Below are positions 9,663 through 18,437 of a DNA stretch of 20,353 nt, piece by piece; within the stretch, counting starts at the first letter, position 1; every line of letters begins with the position of its first letter. Origin of the DNA: Gnetum montanum (lineage: Eukaryota > Streptophyta > Gnetopsida > Gnetales > Gnetaceae); NCBI GenBank assembly GCA_015680685.1, contig MNCI01001293.1, positions 1-20,353 on the forward strand. The letters run 5' to 3'. The notes beneath the pieces are model-generated. The model saw nothing but the letters and a program-made list of their open reading frames with translations. It was not told the origin of the DNA and ran no database searches. Position numbers and translations under genes: made by a program.

Positions 9663-9681
9663 TCCTTGCCAACAATGTCAA
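9663..9681 (-). other. Primer-binding site of element B (tRNA-Asp type, decayed)
   Basis: On the minus strand the 19 bases directly after LTR3 read TTGACATTGTTGGCAAGGA. Compared with TTGGCGCCGTTGCCGGGGA, 12 of 19 match and six of the seven differences are G-to-A or C-to-T. Its exact abutment to CTCATCA confirms the LTR3 end. Confidence 0.75.
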
Positions 9682-10618
9682 TGATGAGCGGTGAGGTACC
9701 CCTATGCCCAACCATACAAATCAAAAAGTGTTCACATGCAATTAGGTCAAATTCCATGGACTTTATTATTTCTGGTGCACTAGTCCTCTAGGAAGTGAAT
9801 CTTGTCTTAAGGTCAATTGTTGTCTTCCTAGTTACACTTGTGATGTACAATGGAATGGCTTAGTTTAATTGAGGCATATGATTTTTATCATTTTGTGTTT
9901 TATGGTTTGTTGTTCAAATGTAGATGAAAGTAATTGGATTGACTAAATTAAACTAACTAATTAACTAGAATTTAACTAATCCTAACATAAGCATCTGATC
10001 CCACTTTCCATACATGTCCTGAACCCACGTATCCACTACTAGGCAACCAAGTGCTATGCTATTGGGTGTAGTAAGCAATAACACTACTGGGATTACCAAG
10101 TGAGTACATGTTATACTAGAAGTGGTCATACGTATGTGCTTAATCTATTTAGCTTAATCATTTCATTAACTTAAATGTTGGAAAAAATTTAATAAATAAT
10201 TAAAAACATTTAACAAATAATTGAGAACATTAAATGCATAAATAAAATACCTAATGTATTTAAAGTGCTTCAAGGTTTATCAAGAAAGTTATCTTTATTA
10301 CTACACACACTATCGTGCTCAGGTACAATAATGCTTGAATAAAGATCCATACACTCAATGACTTTTGTTGTGGACACTTGGGGAAAAAATTCTAACTTTT
10401 AAATGAAAAAAATGCAAGAGCTTCGTTGCAACTACAATCTCTTATGCCATAAATGTGATAGATAGGTGTGTATTTAGAGCCAAAAACCAACACTGTGTTG
10501 ATGTGGCCTTGTTGATGCATGATATGATGTGTTGACAAGGCCTCATCGACGAGGCTTAGTCAATGAGGCCGCATCAACGAGGCCTCATTAACGTAGCCAA
10601 CAGAACTATGACTCATCA
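9682..10618 (-). repeat. LTR3 (937 bp), between D and B, GAGGCCTC-type U3
   Basis: On the minus strand it starts TGATGAGTCATAG and ends CCGCTCATCA, perfect 7-bp inverted ends. U3 (10618-10481) is built of GAGGCCTC-centred palindromes and YGTTGATGC units with no GATATCG. The TATA position reads CTAAATAC (near 10479-10471), weakened. A polyadenylation signal (AATAAA on the minus strand) lies at 10299-10294. R-U5 is alignable with LTR1, LTR2 and LTR4. It is followed by the PBS and preceded by the 3' region of D. Confidence 0.85.
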
Positions 10619-10640
10619 CTAACTAACTAACTAATTAACT
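10619..10640. repeat. CTAA microsatellite at the LTR3 border
   Basis: About five CTAA units (one varied to CTAATTAA) abut the start of LTR3, where a polypurine tract would be expected on the minus strand. No G-rich tract is left. 10641-10754, the rest of the 3' UTR of D, shows nothing else. Confidence 0.8.
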
Positions 10641-10754
10641 GACTCTAATGTCACATTTACGAAAAATGGATTATACCTTTTATAAAAAGAATGTTGAACT
10701 TATTATTATAAACACTAGCAAGCACCTAGCTGAATGATGGATGAGATGAAGTCT

Positions 10755-11174
10755 TCACACGGTGCCTAGAGGTGAAGGCTTTTGTGATATAAAGGATTCT
10801 TCATCATGTCCTAACCCTATTGGTGGTTGAAGCAGTTCTACTACTATTGCTACTAGAAATTTGAAGGCATCTGGATGTGCCTTTATTTTCTTCTCTTTAC
10901 CACATGGATCATTAATCGTCTAACTTGCTTCACCTAGATGTACTAGTGATAGAACATCCCACAAGCACGAAAATAATAGAAACATCTTCTTCATATTTAC
11001 AAACTAGGCTACAAATTATTTAGATTCAAATTTAAATGTATAGACAATATTTTGTAGCTCTTGGTGGTCACTCATTCTTCTAGCCATGTTCTCAAATACA
11101 CATCATTGATTTGTGAATTTTCTCTTGAGAACCTCAAGCTCTGCATTAATTACCTCCAATTTTTGCTTAACCTT
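10755..11174 (-). pseudogene. ORF3 of element D, C-terminal fragment
   Basis: On the minus strand a frame from 11174 to TGA 10757-10755 opens with a coiled-coil stretch (KQKLEVINAELEVLKRKF). Seventy codons, from KLEV to SCLWDV (ending near 10953), align without gaps to ORF3 of element A (KLDV to PCLWEV), about one third identical, including MFL--CLW. The end of this block is about 335 bp from LTR3, against about 337 bp from LTR1 in A. The fragment is cut at its 5' side by LTR5 of element C. Four in-frame stops are present; one coincides with a TGG codon in A, as TGG-to-TAG. Function unknown. Confidence 0.65.
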
Positions 11175-11420
11175 TGATGGGTCATGGGTGGTTGCATTGA
11201 CTAGGCCCTGTTGATGCATCATTTCATGCATTGACTAGGCCCTGTTGATGCATCATTTCATGCATTGACTAGGCCCTGTCGACATAGGGATTATTCTTGC
11301 CTATAAATACATGCTCACCAATAACATTTATGGCATCAAACAGTCATAGTGTAGCAAAGCTCTTTTAGTTTTTCCACTTGAGAGTTAGAATATTTTCTCG
11401 AGTACCCACAATAGGAATCA
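11175..11420 (+). repeat. LTR5, truncated 5' LTR of element C (U3 and part of R)
   Basis: It starts TGATGGGTCATG, matching the start of LTR3 (TGATGAGTCATAG). U3 is about 127 bp with tandem units, TATAAATA is at 11302-11309, and R resembles LTR4 (GAGAGTTAGAATATTTT). Homology to LTRs stops at about 11420, where sequence matching the leader of element B begins (CTATCTAGGTTTAG). The polyadenylation site, U5 and PBS are therefore missing. Confidence 0.7.
11194..11289 (+). repeat. U3 tandem repeat of LTR5, 34-bp unit
   Basis: Two exact 34-bp copies start at 11194 and 11228 and a partial third at 11262. Each begins GCATTGACTAGGCCCTG and contains TGATGCATCA, a perfect 10-bp palindrome. The array ends about 13 bp before the TATA box. 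Confidence 0.9.
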
Positions 11421-12397
11421 TTCGAGAAATGTGCACTATCTAGGTTTAGTGAACATTATTAATCTTGTATGATGAACCCAAGGTTAACATCACTCTCAAA
11501 TGACACATAATTACAAAAGCACACTAATTATTTTATTTGTTGCAAAATTTCTTCTTCCCATAGGCATGAAGATGTCAAATTGCTGGTCCCACAGGAGTGC
11601 AAGGTGGTATATACTCATCCAAATGAGTATGTACCTAACTTCACCTTCATCCTACATTAAGATGAACAACTATGATGACATGATATGGAGAGCAACATTG
11701 TAATGCCTCTTAATCAATTTGTGCCAGGGATGCTATTTCAAACTCTTAAGAGGTTAGGCATAATAGATCTTTATGAGGAATACATTGTGAATGGTTAGGA
11801 TACTTGAGACTACCATCCCATTGAAACACAACATAGGAGAGATCAACACTAGGAGAAGCACCATGGGTTTACAAAGGGAAAACACTTCACTAAGCCTTGT
11901 TCCTACTAAATCAAGATGATAATGTGGATCCTTCCCCTGAGGGTTTCCAACATGAAGATTCTCCACCCTCTGTTATTGGTGATGAGGGTGTGGCCATGAA
12001 CCTATGATCCACTATTCATAAACTAGGTTTAGGAAAATGTGATAGTCAAGGTAGGGACTTGGGTAAACATCACAATGACAAGGAATCTAAGGATGGTAGT
12101 CGTAATGAGAAAAAAGGTAATGGTGGACACCATGGTGGTGGTGACAATCCACCTTCATCTTCATCCAATTCTAAACATTCTTCTTCATCTTCTAGTTCTG
12201 ATAAAAGCTGCTAGAGAAATAATTGTGATGAAGGTGATCATTAGGAAAACAATGATCATAGAGCCTACCAAGAATGAAGGGGTGATAGAAACCATCATTG
12301 TTGTCATCAACATAATCATGATGATGATTGTAGAGCCTACCAAAAATTAAGGGGTGATAGAAACCATCATTGCTCTAATAATCATTATTAATCTCGT
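11421..12397 (+). pseudogene. gag of element C, 5' part
   Basis: This matches leader and gag of element B over its length. The leader covers about 11421-11545. The N-terminal segment follows (KVVYTHPNEYVPNFTF near 11600-11660; GMLFQTLKRLGIIDLYEEY near 11730-11785), then a low-complexity stretch rich in Gly, Ser, His and Asn (about 12030-12370). Stops and frame changes are frequent. It is interrupted at 12397 by solo LTR4 and resumes at 13276. The long histidine/serine region is typical of disordered Gag segments; no zinc knuckle is seen here. Confidence 0.7.
12259..12371 (+). repeat. Direct duplication of about 42 bp in gag C
   Basis: Two near-identical copies (12259-12300 and 12331-12371) start TAGAGCCTACCAA and share GGGGTGATAGAA; they differ by two substitutions and a one-base gap. 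The single homologous site in gag B (near 8810-8760) has only one copy. Confidence 0.8.
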
Positions 12398-13275
12398 ATG
12401 ATAAACTCTAGCAGTTACTCTAATTATTAGAGTGGTTACTCTAGTAGTTATTCTAATTATTAGAGTGGTTACTCTAGTGGTTACTTTAGCAGTTATTCTA
12501 ATTATTAGAAATTATTAGAGTAGTTGCTCCCAAGCCTATAAATACAGTGCCCAAGTGCATAATTGGGGAGAAGTCTTTTAGTAGTCAAGTAGAAAAACTC
12601 TTGTAGTCTATTTGAAAGTTAGAGTATTTTTCAAGTGCCTATAGTAGGAGGTCTAAGTGTGGATGGATCTTTATTCAAGAATTGTGTACCTAAGCACACC
12701 TTGTGTATGGCAATAAAGATGAGCTCTTTGATTCATCCTTGTAGCACTTGAGATTTTTTTTCTTACACATTTATTTTATTTTATTTTCTTATGCATTTAT
12801 TTTATTTTATACACTTTACATTTCTATTATTACCACAATAATTCATTTTGATCAATTAATCAAATCATTAAATTACATAAGCATGACCACTTCGAGCATG
12901 CGTGTAATGCTTGGTAACCCAGTAATGATTAGCGTTTGGTAATCCCAACAATGTTGCACTGGTTCAGGATGTGTACGACAAAAGGGAATGGATGCTTGTG
13001 TTACAATTAGCTAGAACTTAGTAAATGAGTAGTTAAGTTAAATTAGTCACCTAGTTATCTCTCTCTTTCCCTATTAGCATAGGACATAAAAACATAAAAG
13101 ATATAAATTTCATATGTCTCAAGCTTACTTAACCATACAATCGTGACATACAAGTAAGTTTGGGAAGACAATGATAAATCAACCCATCCTTATTCTACAG
13201 AGGCACATGAGCACTTAGTTGTTGGAATTTGACCTGATCATGTGTGAAATGCTTAGGGTATCTCACCACTCATCA
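12398..13275 (+). repeat. LTR4 (878 bp), solo LTR inside gag of element C
   Basis: It starts TGATAAACTC and ends CCACTCATCA. TATAAATA is at 12537-12544, AATAAA at 12712-12717 and two CTTGGTAA-type units in U5. What follows (AGTATGCTTAACATTG at 13276) is not a PBS: it aligns with gag of element B (AGTATTCTCAACATTG, minus strand near 8725), and what precedes it is the upstream gag. One LTR with gag on both sides is a solo LTR. The flanks CGTA(T) and AGTA(T) may be a decayed target duplication. Confidence 0.8.
12410..12530 (+). repeat. U3 palindromic tandem array of LTR4
   Basis: Units combine GTGGTTACTCTAG with CTAATTATTAGAG; CTCTAATTATTAGAG (12417-12431) is a near-palindrome. Three to four units run up to just before the TATA box. 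No similarity to the U3 repeats of LTR1/2 or LTR3/5 is visible. Confidence 0.85.
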
Positions 13276-14940
13276 AGTATGCTTAACATTGTACAGGTAG
13301 TTAAGATTCCAACTAGGCATGTGAAAGATAGTCATATTAAGTGCTTAGACATGAAAAACATTCCAAGATTTGAGGGGGGGATACAACTCTGATCTACAAA
13401 ATCATCTATAAGCTTTCCATGATGCCTGTGCCTTATAAAACATTGAAAATGGTTGGAAAAAACTCAAGTTATTCCCTAGGATACTTATCAAGAAAGATGA
13501 AAGCTAGTATTGATCCTTGGAACTAGAATCCATTCGTAGATGGAGTACCATGTTAGAGCTATTTAATGACAAATACTAGACATACTCCACAGTGTCCAAT
13601 TTGAGAAGGCAAATCCAAGGTTGGAAACAAGGAACACATGAACCCTTAGATGCCACCATGGGAAGATATTATTCACTCTTACATTGATGCCTTGGTCATA
13701 ATTTTTCTTAGAGGGAACAACTTTGCCACATCATAGATGGTCTTAGAGCAGAAACTAGAAGAAGTCTTGGGGTGTATGCCTAAGGGAAACTATATGAATT
13801 AAGAGCTCATCAAATCCAAAGGCTAATTGAGTAGGTAGCAAAAGAATAAGGTGAGTTGTGAAAAATGAAAAGAACTAAATTATATAATAGGGATCATTCC
13901 ATCAAAAAAGGGAGGTTCAATTGTTGTCACAAGGAGGAGTCATCAACAAAGTGGTGAACAGGAAAATCTTGTCTATCCAAAAATCTATTTCTAATATTTT
14001 AGCAAAGGTTGAAAAATCATGGGACTCTTTAGATGAAAAAATACAAAGTACTATGAAGATTACTAAAGAATCTAAAGAGAAAAATAGTGATTGCAATTGT
14101 AGGAGGCAGAAAGAAGCTAAACGTGCCTACCAAAGAGGTAATGAAAAAGCTGCAGTAGTAGAAGAAGTTGTGGAGATAGACTTTGAAGATGATATTGGTT
14201 GTGACATTTGTTAATATAAATATCCAAAGGGATGTTGCCCTATGGTGTCACACTTACAAGAGTCTAGGGTGTATGCATTGAATCAACAACTAGCAAGGAG
14301 GCAATCACCCAAAGAATTACCCTATCCTCAGGTTAATCCAAGGCAGTTCCACTAGCACCAACAAGCTTATTATCCAAGTGGAGCTCCACCATAACCATAT
14401 GAGCAATACTAACAATGGCACCAACCATAATTATGGGGAATGCCACCACCAAGATAGTAGTGCCCATATAAGCAACTAGATGCACACAGGTATTATGCTT
14501 AGCAACCCATCTCTCGACAAAGTTATGCTAGCCACGCATCATTTCAACATCACTATTACCCTCTAAAGTACCATCAAACACATTTACCATCTACTCAAGG
14601 GAAGAACCCATATCCATACCATCCTTTTCATCCATCTACACACATCCCTCTACCCTCAACCAAGTTACCTCCTACTCCATCCATGTAGGGAAAAATTCCT
14701 TCACAACTACAACAACAAAATTCAACGAGGGTTGTACATTCACAACCAACCTTCCAACAAAGTGATTTACACAATAATTCTAGGAAAAAATCCTTCTTCT
14801 GACCCAAAAATCCTCCCAAACCCTCACAACCTAATATGGCTAGTTATCCTGTATCTTCAACACCCTCATCCTCTACATCAAATACATTCAAGTACCCTTC
14901 AAACCAAGCATCACTTCAGATCTTCACTATGATGTTAACT
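13276..14940 (+). pseudogene. gag of element C, 3' part with proline/glutamine-rich linker
   Basis: The capsid-like core resumes directly after LTR4 (EVVKIPT-like, then KANPRLETRNT) with stops and frame changes to about 13900. From 13921 one frame is kept through to the protease. It has a charged, lysine-rich nucleocapsid-like region (13921-14214, CNCRRQKEAKRAYQRGNEK) with irregular Cys pairs (CNC, CDIC, CC) but no clear CCHC knuckle. A Pro/Gln/Tyr/Ser-rich low-complexity linker (about 14230-14900) follows, with several TAG/TAA codons where CAG/CAA would suit the composition. Gag and protease are thus in one frame, as expected for Athila-type elements, with no frameshift signal between them. 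Confidence 0.75.
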
Positions 14941-15003
14941 CTTGCTATCTCTGATTAGATTAAGGTTGGAAATATTTTCATGAAAAGATCTAACCTAGGA
15001 ATT

Positions 15004-15459
15004 CCTCTCATTTACATACAAATTTCTAGACATTAGCCATGCAAGGCTCTTCTTGATTCTGGTTTCAGTGTCAGTTTCATCTCCCATGATATGTACAAGG
15101 CTTGGAACCTACCACCTCTTAAGAAGAGAAACATCCATTTAGAATTGGTAGACCAATCAATCATTGTTCCTTTGGGATTAGTGGAGGACATTGTGATCAT
15201 AGTTTGTGGGTGATCCTCCCTTGTCGATTTTCTTATAATCAAGGTTGAAAACTGCAAAGGTGGCTTTTCCATTATTATGAGAAGGACTTGGTTGAGCATA
15301 GTAGATGCATGTATGGGTATAAGGGATCTCTCCTTGGAAATATCCAAGGAAAATGAATTTGGACATTTAGAGAAGAAGTGTATTCCATGTATCATGTACA
15401 GTGATAATGGGTGTAATTGCATGCAAAAGAATCTTGTCCATCAAAAGTACATTCATTAA
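15004..15459 (+). pseudogene. Aspartic protease of element C
   Basis: In the same frame as the upstream gag linker. The active site reads CKALLDSGFSVSFIS, keeping D-S-G but with Phe where Ala is usual. PLGLVEDIVII, the LIIKVENCKGGFSII segment and the LSIVDACMGIRDLSLEISKE block follow. Only two stops fall in about 120 codons (TAG near 15034 and TGA near 15211), so this is among the better-kept parts of the element. The same blocks occur in element B. The open stretch runs on to 15459 without recognisable family features. Confidence 0.8.
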
Positions 15460-15682
15460 AGCGTGCAGTTAGTGTGCATAGGAACAAGATATTCAAAGGT
15501 GTATGTATGCAGTAGCCACAAAACAAGAGGGCATCTAGTGGTTAATAGTTCACTCAAATAGTAGCACACTATGCATGGAACCAAGTGAGAGCTTAAAGTG
15601 CACCTATGTCAAAAGCATGGATGAACTAGAGCAAGTTCATTACCAACTATTTGATGATGAAGATGATGATACCTATTGAGAA

Positions 15683-16570
15683 GAGTTGGAAATTCCTAAT
15701 AACTTTAACCATGAGCCCCTAGAGTTAAAAATTCTACCAACTAGCATGGAGTATGAATTTTTAACCAATGGAAAGCTAGTCATAATCAATTCCAAACTTG
15801 CTCTTGAATAAAAAGAAAAGTGGTTAAAGGTGGTTAACAAGTGGCCAACAACCTTTGCTTCGTCATCTCCTAAGTTGACTGGAATTGATCCAAGGATATG
15901 ACAACATCAGATTTACACTAACCTAGCTATGAAGCCAAGAAGGTGGCTGTAGAGGTACTTGAACCCCAAATTGAAGCAAATTATCAAGGAGGAAATAGAA
16001 TAACTCCTTAAGAAGAGGTTCATCTATCCTATGGGTTAGCCCACTCATAATTAAGCTAAAGAAAGGTGGAAAATGGAAGGTCTACATCGACTTTAGGTTG
16101 TTGAATATGACACATTTAAAGATCATTTTCCATTTCCATTTGTAGATCAAGTGTTGGATGACATATCTAAGCATTGCTATTATAGCTTCTTGGATGGTTA
16201 TAGTGGCTATAACCAAATCCAAATTACACCAGAAGATTAGGTCAAGAAAATATTCACAAGTTCTTAGGGGACTTTTGCATATTGTAAGATGCCATTTAGT
16301 CTATGCAATGACCCTACAACATTTCAATGCCTGGTCCTTAGCATTTTTTAGTAGCAAACTGGTAGTGGGGTAGAAGTCTTTATGGATGACTTCTCTACCT
16401 ATGGGGCTACATTTGAGCAAGCCTTGGATCACCTTGAGCAAGTTCTAAAAATGTGTTAAAACAAATCTTAGACTCAATTGGTAGAAAAGCCATTTAATGA
16501 TTTAGGAAGGCATAGTATTGGGGCATAGAATTACTCAAGAAGGGATTGAGGAATTTCTCTAAGATTACAA
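15683..16570 (+). pseudogene. Reverse transcriptase of element C
   Basis: It copies the RNA genome into DNA. The N-terminal segment at 15720-16035 has ILPTSMEYEFL, LTGIDPRI and the LNPKLKQIIKEEIE box. A gap or shift near 16035 removes the usual W-VSP segment. Then come KKGGKWKVYIDFRLLN, FLDGYSGYNQIQITPED, TFAYCKMPFSLCNDPTTFQ and the catalytic VFMDDFSTYG (near 16376-16405), an Athila-like form of the YxDD motif, with both Asp codons kept. Frames 2 and 3 alternate, with stops mostly at expected Gln codons. 15460-15682 is a weakly coding connector with an acidic stretch. Confidence 0.85.
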
Positions 16571-17100
16571 AGTTATTGGTCAAGCTTACGAAGAAAGATG
16601 CTTCATTCATTTGGACTAAGAAGTGTAAGACAAACTCATAGAAACTCCAATTCTATGGTCACTAGACTACTCTAGACCATTTCACATAATGATAGACACA
16701 TCTAATTACACATTGGAAGCTATGCTTATGTAGTTGGATGATAAGAAGCATCCATATTACATCGACTGCACTAGCTAAAGCATTGTGGGTGCATAGTTGA
16801 ATTACACCACAACTGAGAAAGAACTAATGGTAGTGGTGTATTCTCTTGAAAAGTTCAAGAAGTATGTGCTTAGTATATGTCCACATAGATCATAGTGCCA
16901 TCCACTTCTAGATGAATAAGTCAATGATCTTATGATAACTTGTGATCTTGTAGGAATTTGATCTCATAATGGTAGATTGGAAAGGGACTAAGAATGTGGT
17001 CACTAACTACCTCTCTTGACTAAGATGGGATAATAAAGAGGAGGAGAGTCTGCTCTCTAATTAATTTCTAGATGAACTCTTCTCTACGGGGGCAATAAAT
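16571..17100 (+). pseudogene. RNase H domain of element C
   Basis: It degrades RNA in the RNA-DNA hybrid. Visible blocks are DTSNYTLEAML (family DASDYALGAVL) near 16694, the signature NYTTTEKELMVVVYSLEKFK near 16800, a shift to another frame near 16870, YVHIDHSAIHF (family Y-DH-AL) and EFDLIMVDWKGTKNVVTNYLS near 16950-17020, which ends the domain. The first catalytic Asp is present. At least one frameshift and several stops disrupt it. Confidence 0.8.
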
Positions 17101-18437
17101 GACCAAGTGCCTACAAAACCAACATGGTACAATGGCATCCTCACTTACCTTCTCACTCAAGAGATGCCACAAGATCTAGACTTTACGAAGAAGTAATAGT
17201 TTCTTCATCAGGCAAAATACTTCATGGAAATTAATAGACACCTTTACAAGATGTGTGCTGATGGGTTGGTCTATTGGTGTATCCCTGATATGGATCAAGT
17301 ATGCATTCTTTAGGATGCTCATGAAGGCCCTTGTGAAGGCCATTATGTAGGGAGACACATGACCATAAAAATCTTAATGGTAGGATACTACTGGCCTAAA
17401 ATCTTTAAGGATGTTCACTAGTTTGTTCAATCTTGTGAACACTGCCAAAGAGATGGTGGGATGATCACCTACATGGAGGATCCTAAACAATGAATTCAAC
17501 CACTAGAGTTCTTTGACATATGGGGCATAGACTTCATGGGTCCCATCACACCCATGTACAATGGAAAGGCATATATTATTGTAGTAGTCAACTACTGCAC
17601 CAAATGGGTAGAAGCAACAATTGTCACTAATTGTACATCATCCATTGCTACTAGATTTGTACAGCAACATGTTGTAAATAGGTTTGTGGTGTCATGTGCA
17701 CTAATTTCTAACAATGGAACTCACTTTATAGGTATCACATTTTTAAAACTTATGTAACTCTTGGGGTTTGAACATAAATTAACAACACCCTATCACCCCC
17801 AAGCCAATAGTCAAGTAGAGGTAACTAACTAGGAGATTACAAAGATCCTAACAAGGACCATAAGAAAATATAGGAGAGACTAGAGCATAAAACTTAACAA
17901 TGCCCTTTGGGCCTACCATTCAACATGGAAACTCCCTATTGGCTACTCTCCCTATGAGCTAGTGTACAGAAAACTTCCAACGCTCTTGATTTAATCTGAG
18001 CTCCATACACTCTCAATAGCCTATGATCTGGATCTTAACCTGAGTGTACCAAAAAGAGAAAGATTGATCAACCTGAATGTGCTAGATGAGAATTTATTGA
18101 TGGCCCTATCTTTGAATGAGATGCACAAGATATTTAACAAGCAATGTCATGACCTTAAAAGATAGAAAGTGAAATTTCAACTAAGAGATAAGCTTCTCTA
18201 CTAGAACCCCACACATGTACCTAAGAAGATAGTTTTCAATGTTGTGGAAGGAACCTTATAGATCAAACCTTTCCCTCTAGGGACATGTTAATCTACAAGC
18301 CTAAGAGTCCACATAGAAAGCAGTTGATCAACATCCAACAAGTGAAACCTTTCCTAGAGCCAAGACAAGCCAATGCAACTACTACCTCAATGGATGGACA
18401 ACCACACCATTTTTTGCATCTCTTCCCTTCAACATAG
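17101..18437 (+). pseudogene. Integrase of element C, catalytic Asp changed to Asn
   Basis: It inserts the DNA copy into the host genome. The frame is largely continuous to about 18240. The zinc-binding module has His codons at 17320 and 17341 (H-X6-H) and Cys codons at 17434 and 17443 (C-X2-C). In the catalytic core, FDIWGIDFMGP gives Asp at 17530, ISNNGTHF gives Asn at 17710 where the family has Asp, and SQVEV gives Glu at 17818; the last two are 35 residues apart. Further blocks are CTKWVEA, TTPYHPQANSQVEV, ALWAYHSTWK and GYSPYELVYRK. The C-terminal part ends with VKPFLEPRQA in a shifted frame and stops at TAG 18435-18437. No chromodomain is seen, as expected for the Athila branch. Confidence 0.9.

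Larger units (their letters stand above)
6664..11174 (-). mobile_element. Elements B and D in tandem around LTR3
   Basis: On the minus strand: ORF3 C-terminus and 3' UTR of D (11174-10619), LTR3 (10618-9682), PBS, leader, gag and protease of B, ending at LTR2. ORF3 of D lies at the same distance from LTR3 as ORF3 of A does from LTR1, so LTR3 appears to be both the 3' LTR of D and the 5' LTR of B. B keeps gag and protease; its RT, RNaseH and integrase would lie beyond B' and A, off-window. Confidence 0.6.
11175..18437 (+). mobile_element. Element C: Athila-like gag-pol element with truncated 5' LTR
   Basis: In order: LTR5 (U3 and R only), leader, gag interrupted by solo LTR4, protease, RT, RNaseH and integrase, all on the plus strand. 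It starts inside ORF3 of element D. No 3' LTR is found before 20353, so the element's right end is off-window or lost; the non-coding stretch after integrase may still belong to it. All genes are decayed by stops, and RT and RNaseH also by frameshifts. Confidence 0.8.

Noticed and set aside
11194-11289. CRISPR-like array (regular 34-bp repeats)
   Set aside because: Units are contiguous with no spacers and lie in the U3 of a plant LTR.
12039-12350. Open frame of 103 codons as a small gene
   Set aside because: Its repetitive Met/Val/Ile composition is an off-frame reading of the His/Ser/Gly-rich part of gag C. The same applies to the minus-strand frame at 8730-8975 over gag B.
13276-13300. PBS following LTR4
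   Set aside because: The stretch aligns with gag of element B near 8725 on the minus strand, so it is resumed gag, and LTR4 is a solo LTR.
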